A stretch of DNA of 26,827 nucleotides from an uncultured Dorea sp. (GTDB taxonomy: Bacteria > Bacillota > Clostridia > Lachnospirales > Lachnospiraceae): assembly GCA_900543415.1 (NCBI GenBank), contig UQRE01000032.1, positions 1 to 26,827 of the forward strand, read 5' to 3'. The position numbers were made by a program, and so were the translations under genes. Shown here piece by piece: positions 22,207 to 26,827 of the stretch (its first letter is position 1; each line of letters opens with the position of its first letter). Under the pieces are notes generated by a model that did not search any database, was not told where the DNA came from, and saw only the letters and a list, made by a program, of their open reading frames with translations.

Positions 22207-23853
22207 ATGGCTAAAAAATCTGGAAAAGTATATGTAATCGGACACAAGAATCCGGATACAGATTCTATCTGTTCTGCTATCGCATATGCTGAGTTGAAAA
22301 AAACGGTAACAGGAGAAGAATACGTTGCGCGCCGCGCCGGTCAGATTAATGAAGAGACGCAGTATGTACTGTCTAAGTTCGGTGTGAAAGCTCCGGAGCT
22401 TTTAAAAAATGTAAAATTACAGGTCAAGGATATGGATATCCATAAAATTGACGGTGTGTCGCCGGATATTTCTATCAAGGATACATGGGCAAAAATGAAG
22501 GCAAATAATATAAAAACAATACCGGTTTTAAAAGAAGAAGAACTGGTAGGAGTGATCTCCACCGGAGATATTGCGACTTCTTATATGGATGTGTATGACA
22601 ATACGATTTTATCCAGTGCAAGAACAAGATATCGCAACATTATTAAAACTTTAGACGGAACATTGATAACCGGAAATGAGCATGGATATTTTACCGGCGG
22701 AAAAGTGACGATCGGAGCATCCGATCCGGAAAAGATGGCGGAGTTTATCGATAAAGATGATCTGGTCATCCTTGGAAACCGCTATGAGGCGCAGGCCTGT
22801 GCGGTAGATATTGATGCCAGTTGTCTTGTAGTCTGTCAGAATGCAGAAGTATCCAAGGAGCTGGTCAAAAAAGCGGAAGAGCAGAGCATTGTGGTAATTC
22901 GCACGCCGCATGACACATTTACTGCGGCACGTCTTATCAACCAGAGTATTCCGGTAAAATATTTTATGAGTAAGGGTCCTTTGGTGACCTTTCATATGAA
23001 TGACTATATCGATGATATCAAAGAAGTGATGACGAAGAAGAAATTTCGTGATTTCCCGATTCTTGACCGCCATGGACGTTTCAAAGGATTTATCTCCAGA
23101 CGTCGTTTCATGGATGCAAGCAAGAAAAAGGTAATTCTGGTAGATCATAACGAGAAATCGCAGGCAATTGATGGTATTGAAGAAGCTGACATCATGGAGA
23201 TCATCGATCATCACAGATTGGGAAATATCGAGACGATGGGACCGGTCTTTTTCAGAAATCAGCCGGTAGGATGTACGGCAACGATCGTAACACAGATGTA
23301 TCAGGAAGCCGGGGTGAAGATTCCGACGAAAATCGCAGGACTTCTCTGCTCTGCGATCATTTCCGATACACTTTTGTTCCGGTCACCGACCTGTACCGCA
23401 GTAGATGAGAAAATTGCAGAAAATCTTGCAAAGATTGCAGGCATTAATTTGGAAGAAATGGCAAAAGCAATGTTCAATGCGGGAAGCAGCATGAAGGGAA
23501 AGAGTGCAGAAGAGATCTGTTTCCAGGATTTCAAACAATTTACGGTAAATAATACAGTCTTCGGTGTGGGACAGATCAATTCTATGAGTAAAGATGAATT
23601 GGCAGAGATTAAAGAGATCTTAGAACCTCATCTGGAAGAAGTAAAAGAAAAAAATCAACTGAATATGGTGTACTTTATGCTCACGGATATTCTCGGAGAG
23701 TCCACAGAGCTTTTGTGCTGCGGCAATCATGCGAAGGAATATATCATTTCGGCATTTGATTTGAGAGAAGATTCGGATAAGATCGTATTAGAAGGTGTGG
23801 TATCCAGAAAGAAACAGCTGATTCCGACACTGGTAGCGGCATTACAGCATTAA
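22207..23853 (+). CDS. ppaC: Manganese-dependent inorganic pyrophosphatase with CBS-DRTGG regulatory insert
   Basis: A 548-aa family II (DHH) pyrophosphatase. The N-terminal GHKNPDTDS provides H13, D17 and D19 for metal binding, and IIDHHRLGN provides D334-H335-H336. DHHA2 ends with SRKKQLIP. Between them sits a ~250-residue insert: a CBS motif (IKDTWAKMKANNIKTIPVLK and VGVISTGDIA), a DRTGG domain (from about GTLITGNEHGYFTGGKV to TAARLINQS), and a second CBS motif (FMSKGPLVTF...FPILDRHGRFKGFISRR). In known CBS-DRTGG pyrophosphatases the insert binds AMP/ADP as inhibitors and diadenosine polyphosphates as activators. ATG 22207 is chosen (after AGGAGAAGG); the upstream ATG at 22189 lacks a ribosome site. 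It drives biosynthesis by removing PPi. Confidence 0.96.
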   Translation: MAKKSGKVYVIGHKNPDTDSICSAIAYAELKKTVTGEEYVARRAGQINEETQYVLSKFGVKAPELLKNVKLQVKDMDIHKIDGVSPDISIKDTWAKMKANNIKTIPVLKEEELVGVISTGDIATSYMDVYDNTILSSARTRYRNIIKTLDGTLITGNEHGYFTGGKVTIGASDPEKMAEFIDKDDLVILGNRYEAQACAVDIDASCLVVCQNAEVSKELVKKAEEQSIVVIRTPHDTFTAARLINQSIPVKYFMSKGPLVTFHMNDYIDDIKEVMTKKKFRDFPILDRHGRFKGFISRRRFMDASKKKVILVDHNEKSQAIDGIEEADIMEIIDHHRLGNIETMGPVFFRNQPVGCTATIVTQMYQEAGVKIPTKIAGLLCSAIISDTLLFRSPTCTAVDEKIAENLAKIAGINLEEMAKAMFNAGSSMKGKSAEEICFQDFKQFTVNNTVFGVGQINSMSKDELAEIKEILEPHLEEVKEKNQLNMVYFMLTDILGESTELLCCGNHAKEYIISAFDLREDSDKIVLEGVVSRKKQLIPTLVAALQH

Positions 23854-23877
23854 GAAGATAAGGAGCTTACAAACAGT

Positions 23878-24453
23878 ATGGGAAAACAGATATGGAAACC
23901 GGGGAATATGGTTTATCCTCTTCCGGCGGTTATGGTCAGCACTGCGGACACAAAAGGAAATGATAATATCATTACAGTTGCATGGACCGGGACAGTATGC
24001 ACGAATCCGGCAATGCTATATATATCCGTAAGACCGGAACGCTATTCGTATCATTTGCTCCGGGAGAGCGGAGAGTTTGTTGTGAACCTTACGACGGAAA
24101 AACTTGTGAAGGCGACAGACTGGTGCGGTGTTCGGTCCGGCAGAGATTTTGACAAATGGAAGGAAATGCACCTGACAAGAGGAAAAGCCGAGAAGCTTAC
24201 CTATGCGCCGATTATTCAGGAAAGTCCGGTAAATATCGAGTGTAAGGTGACAGAAGTACAGGAACTGGGCTCACATCACATGTTTTTGGCAAAGGTCGAG
24301 GCTGTGCAGGTGGACGAAAGCTATATGAATGAAACCGGGAAGTTCGAACTGAATGATACACAGCTTCTTGCATATTCTCACGGCGAATATTATACACTTG
24401 GAAAAAAGCTTGGAACATTCGGATACAGCGTGCGGAAAAAGAAGAAAAAATAA
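23878..24453 (+). CDS. Flavin reductase family protein (FMN-binding split barrel)
   Basis: The 191-aa protein has the flavin reductase-like split-barrel fold seen in flavoredoxins and NAD(P)H:FMN reductase domains. Signs are NMVYPLPAVMVSTADTKGND at the start, TVAWTGTVCTNPAMLYISVR then PERYSY (flavin-phosphate region), SGEFVVNLT and SPVNIECKVTE. The C-terminus is a poly-Lys tail (VRKKKKK). ATG 23878 lies 13 nt after AAGGAG, slightly long but the only sensible start. It follows ppaC by 24 nt and probably shares its transcript. The electron donor and acceptor are unknown. Confidence 0.88.
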   Translation: MGKQIWKPGNMVYPLPAVMVSTADTKGNDNIITVAWTGTVCTNPAMLYISVRPERYSYHLLRESGEFVVNLTTEKLVKATDWCGVRSGRDFDKWKEMHLTRGKAEKLTYAPIIQESPVNIECKVTEVQELGSHHMFLAKVEAVQVDESYMNETGKFELNDTQLLAYSHGEYYTLGKKLGTFGYSVRKKKKK

Positions 24454-24455
24454 AG

Positions 24456-24494
24456 TTTGGGACGTAGGATTTTTGCAAAATCCTACGTCCCAAA
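24456..24494. terminator. 18-bp perfect hairpin, terminator between convergent genes
   Basis: TTTGGGACGTAGGATTTT (24456-24473) pairs perfectly with its complement at 24477-24494 around a 3-nt loop. The minus-strand exit (CTTTATTTTTTCTTC) is a good T-tract and would end the MATE transcript. The plus-strand exit lacks T but the stem is very strong. MATE stop codon is at 24539. Confidence 0.8.
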
Positions 24495-24538
24495 TTGCAT
24501 TTACGGGTGTTCTAAATTGAAAAAGCCTATGTCCTTTT

Positions 24539-25915
24539 TTACATCGGATCAACCTTCAACCGATAAATTCGTTTTAAAAGAACGGCAGACAAGGTAAGAG
24601 AAACAATCTCTGCGATCGGAATAGACCACCATACCATAGAAAGCCCAAAAACTTTTGCGAACAGATATGCCACCGGAAGGATTACCAGTAACTGTCTGGC
24701 AACTGATACGATCAGGCTGTAGACACCATTCCCCAACGCCTGAAATACAGAACCGGCAATGATACAAAAGCCTGCGAACAGGAAGCTTAAGCTGATAATG
24801 CGAAGGGCAGGAACGCCGATTTCCAGCATGTGATCAGAGGCATCAAATAGAGTTGCAAGCAGGAAGCGCGGGCAAGTCTGGAAGATGATCAGTCCGATGA
24901 ACATAATTCCGATTGCCATGATAATACTAAGTTTGGTTGTCTGTTTAATGCGTTCTTTATTTCTTGCACCGTAGTTGTAAGCAATGATCGGAATCATTCC
25001 GTTATTCAGTCCGAAGATTGGCATAAAGATAAAGCTCTGGAGCTTAAAATATACACCGAATACAGCGGCTGCTGTAGATGAGAACATCAGTAGGATCTTG
25101 TTCATACCGAAGGTCATCACAGAACCGATGGACTGCATGATGATGGATGGAATACCTACTTTATAAATTACAGAAATCGTACGCTTATGCGGACGGAAAT
25201 GCCGCATGCTCAAGTTGATTTCTTTATTTTTAGTATGATTAAAGAAAATGGACATAGACAGTGCGATAATCTGTCCGATAATTGTGGCAAGTGCAGCTCC
25301 TACAACCTCCAGCCTCGGGAGACCGAACCACCCAAAGATCAGGATCGGGTCTAAAATAATATTAATGATAGCGCCGGTTCCCTGTGTGATCATATTGTAG
25401 ATTGTACGGCCGGTAGACTGTAACAATCTCTCGAAAGTAATCTGTAAGAAGATTCCCACAGAAAAGAAAGTAATGATCGAGAGGTATTGAGTTCCATAAT
25501 CTACAATCTGTTGGTAGTCTGTCTGAATAGCGAAGAAGAAATGAGAGCCGGAAACTCCGAGTATGGCAAAGATGATACAGCTTACGAGGGCAAGAAAGAC
25601 TCCGTTTTTCGCTGCTCTGTCAGCACCCTTAAAATCTTTTTCACCCAGATTTCTTGAAAGGAGTGCGTTAATTCCGACACCTGTACCGGCTGCAATCGCG
25701 ATCATTAGAGACTGGATCGGAAATGCAAGAGATACGGCGGTCAGTGCATCTTCACTGAGTTGTGCAACAAACATACTGTCAACAATATTATAAAATGCCT
25801 GAATGAGCATGGAAATCATCATCGGCAAAGACATAGTGATTAAAAGCTTGGGAATCGGCATAACTCCCATTTTATTTTCTTCTTTTTCTAAAGTAATTTC
25901 ATTTGTATTCGTCAT
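24539..25915 (-). CDS. MATE family efflux transporter
   Basis: The 458-aa protein has twelve hydrophobic segments in two six-helix halves, as usual for MATE Na+ or H+/drug antiporters. Typical text includes LLITMSLPMMISMLIQAFYN, VDSMFVAQLSEDALTAVSLA and GINALLSRNLGEKD in the first half, and IAYNYGARNKERI in the second. It belongs to the prokaryotic DinF/NorM-like Clostridia group; the exported compound (drug or metabolite) is unknown. ATG 25915 follows AAGGAGGAACAAT; the in-frame ATG at 25936 overlaps that ribosome site and is rejected. It has its own strong promoter. Confidence 0.93.
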   Translation of the reverse strand: MTNTNEITLEKEENKMGVMPIPKLLITMSLPMMISMLIQAFYNIVDSMFVAQLSEDALTAVSLAFPIQSLMIAIAAGTGVGINALLSRNLGEKDFKGADRAAKNGVFLALVSCIIFAILGVSGSHFFFAIQTDYQQIVDYGTQYLSIITFFSVGIFLQITFERLLQSTGRTIYNMITQGTGAIINIILDPILIFGWFGLPRLEVVGAALATIIGQIIALSMSIFFNHTKNKEINLSMRHFRPHKRTISVIYKVGIPSIIMQSIGSVMTFGMNKILLMFSSTAAAVFGVYFKLQSFIFMPIFGLNNGMIPIIAYNYGARNKERIKQTTKLSIIMAIGIMFIGLIIFQTCPRFLLATLFDASDHMLEIGVPALRIISLSFLFAGFCIIAGSVFQALGNGVYSLIVSVARQLLVILPVAYLFAKVFGLSMVWWSIPIAEIVSLTLSAVLLKRIYRLKVDPM

Positions 25916-25941
25916 ATTGTTCCTCCTTAAACGCAACTCGT

Positions 25942-25970
25942 ATTATAGCATTACAAAATTTATATTGCAA
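25942..25970 (-). promoter_or_regulatory. Promoter of the MATE gene
   Basis: On the minus strand TTGCAA (25965-25970), a 17-nt spacer and perfect TATAAT (25942-25947) lie 27 nt before the ATG. Confidence 0.85.
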
Positions 25971-26014
25971 TGTATTCCATAAGACTTTTGAATGAAGATT
26001 TTGAAAGGTGCATA

Positions 26015-26020
26015 TATAAT
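26015..26020 (+). promoter_or_regulatory. -10 element of the polysaccharide deacetylase gene
   Basis: TATAAT at 26015-26020; the -35 position is not clear (TTGAAT at 25988 is 21 nt away). Transcription from here would begin near 26027, after the ATG at 26023, which supports the later start at 26050. Confidence 0.45.
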
Positions 26021-26049
26021 CTATGAAGCAAAGTGTCTGGGGAAACGGT

Positions 26050-26760
26050 ATGGATAAATGGTTAAATAATTGGAAAAGAAAGGGATTTTATGCGATTCTG
26101 ATGTTTTTTTGCGGCTGCTGTTTTATAGGAATTTTGAAGAAAACAAAAGAGACAGAAGGAGAGATGCAACAAAAGGAGTCTGTGGAGGAGTCGGGAGTGA
26201 AAGAAAAGCCGAGTATCGCGATTACTTTTGACGACGGGCCAAGCAGCCGCTATACAGGCAGACTTCTTGATGGGCTAAAGGAAAGAAATGTGAAGGCCAG
26301 TTTTTTTCTGATCGGTGAAAATGCGGAGGAAAATCCGGAGCTGGTGGAGAGAATATATAAGGAAGGTCATTTGATCGGAAATCATACATACAGCCATGTA
26401 CAGATGACACATCTATCGGAGAAAGAAGCCGCCAATGAGATTGAGAGAACAGATCAGGTGATCAGCGCGATTACCGGAGAACATGTTGCGTATATGCGAC
26501 CGCCTTTTGGAGCGTGGCAAAGAGAACTTGAGATTAAAATGGAAGTCCTTCCGGTTCTGTGGTCGGTGGACCCTTTGGACTGGACGACAGAAAATGTAGA
26601 CGAAATTGTGAGTAAGGTAGTGACGGAAGTGGAGGAAGGTGATATTATTCTATTGCATGACTGTTACGCCTCTTCCGTAGAGGCGGCACTTCGGATTGTA
26701 GATATTCTACAGAAAGAAGGATACGAATTTGTAACCGTTGACCGGTTGTTGATTGATTGA
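26050..26760 (+). CDS. Membrane-anchored polysaccharide deacetylase (NodB domain)
   Basis: A 236-aa carbohydrate esterase 4 enzyme, probably removing N-acetyl (or other acyl) groups from peptidoglycan or another cell-surface glycan. One N-terminal hydrophobic helix (FYAILMFFCGCCFIGIL) anchors it with the catalytic domain outside. NodB motifs are complete: TFDDGP with D61 and D62, H112-TYS-H116, RPPFG, DPLDW and IILLHD. I chose ATG 26050 because GGGGAAA precedes it and the -10 box overlaps the leader expected for ATG 26023; use of 26023 would add nine residues. It fits with the two NlpC/P60 hydrolases as wall-modifying genes, though they are not in one operon. Confidence 0.9.
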   Translation: MDKWLNNWKRKGFYAILMFFCGCCFIGILKKTKETEGEMQQKESVEESGVKEKPSIAITFDDGPSSRYTGRLLDGLKERNVKASFFLIGENAEENPELVERIYKEGHLIGNHTYSHVQMTHLSEKEAANEIERTDQVISAITGEHVAYMRPPFGAWQRELEIKMEVLPVLWSVDPLDWTTENVDEIVSKVVTEVEEGDIILLHDCYASSVEAALRIVDILQKEGYEFVTVDRLLID

Positions 26761-26827
26761 TCAGATGAAAAATAAGCTTCCTGTATAATTCAAAGTGTAG
26801 AAAATAAATGATTTTACAAAAATAGAT
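26761..26827 (+). other. Window end, possible extended -10 of a following gene
   Basis: No gene is visible. CTGTATAATTC contains TATAAT at 26784-26789, but no matching -35 box is seen. A 14-mer here (26774-26787) also occurs at 9604-9617. Confidence 0.25.

Overview
The window looks like chromosome of a low-GC Gram-positive gut-type Clostridia, most likely Lachnospiraceae. This rests on gene content and style (tandem PcsB-like/NlpC-P60 hydrolases, CBS-DRTGG pyrophosphatase, ECF S component, DUF1836 protein, KilA-N remnant), strong AGGAGG-type ribosome sites and sigma-A-like promoters. It is a family-level inference; no rRNA or tRNA is present to confirm it.

Layout. 1-1.4 kb: ridA and an Mrp/NBP35-type Fe-S carrier ATPase, closed by a bidirectional terminator facing a DUF1836 gene on the minus strand. 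2.3-8.7 kb: a divergent plus-strand block with an L-cysteine desulfidase-like Fe-S enzyme, the helicase PcrA (TTG start), an 80-aa membrane protein, a NYN-nuclease/OST-HTH protein and the 23S rRNA uracil methyltransferase RlmD. 8.7-10.9 kb: the only clearly accessory stretch. It holds a frameshifted remnant of a ~100-aa domain, a KilA-N gene cut off after its conserved core, and an IS110-type element whose transposase has lost both catalytic regions but still reads as one open frame. About 430 nt of highly structured non-coding DNA follow the transposase. 10.9-14.9 kb: an ECF S component translationally overlapping a P-loop kinase, a minus-strand conserved hypothetical, a Dus-like dihydrouridine synthase, a ProX-type prolyl-tRNA editing protein and a CPBP intramembrane protease. 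15-17.6 kb: two tandem secreted coiled-coil/NlpC-P60 cell-wall hydrolase paralogues, each with its own promoter and terminator. 17.7-21.3 kb: SAM methyltransferase, Hsp33 and glutamine-dependent NAD synthetase. 21.4-26.8 kb: a two-S1-domain RNA-binding protein (minus), a CBS-type Mn-dependent pyrophosphatase, a flavin reductase-family protein, a MATE transporter (minus) and a membrane-anchored polysaccharide deacetylase.

How the parts relate. Most genes are housekeeping: stress and repair (RidA, Hsp33, PcrA), RNA modification and quality control (RlmD, Dus, ProX, NYN/OST-HTH), cofactor supply (Mrp, NadE, ECF transporter plus kinase) and cell-wall remodelling (two NlpC/P60 enzymes, deacetylase). 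The ECF S gene and kinase overlap by 11 nt and look like an uptake-and-trap pair for an unidentified vitamin or nucleoside.

The best candidate for something undescribed is the IS110 derivative at about 9.6-10.85 kb. Its protein lacks the DEDD domain and the serine segment, yet the frame is intact, and it sits beside a long stretch rich in stem-loops that could encode a guide (bridge-type) RNA. Ordinary decay by internal deletion remains the simpler explanation.
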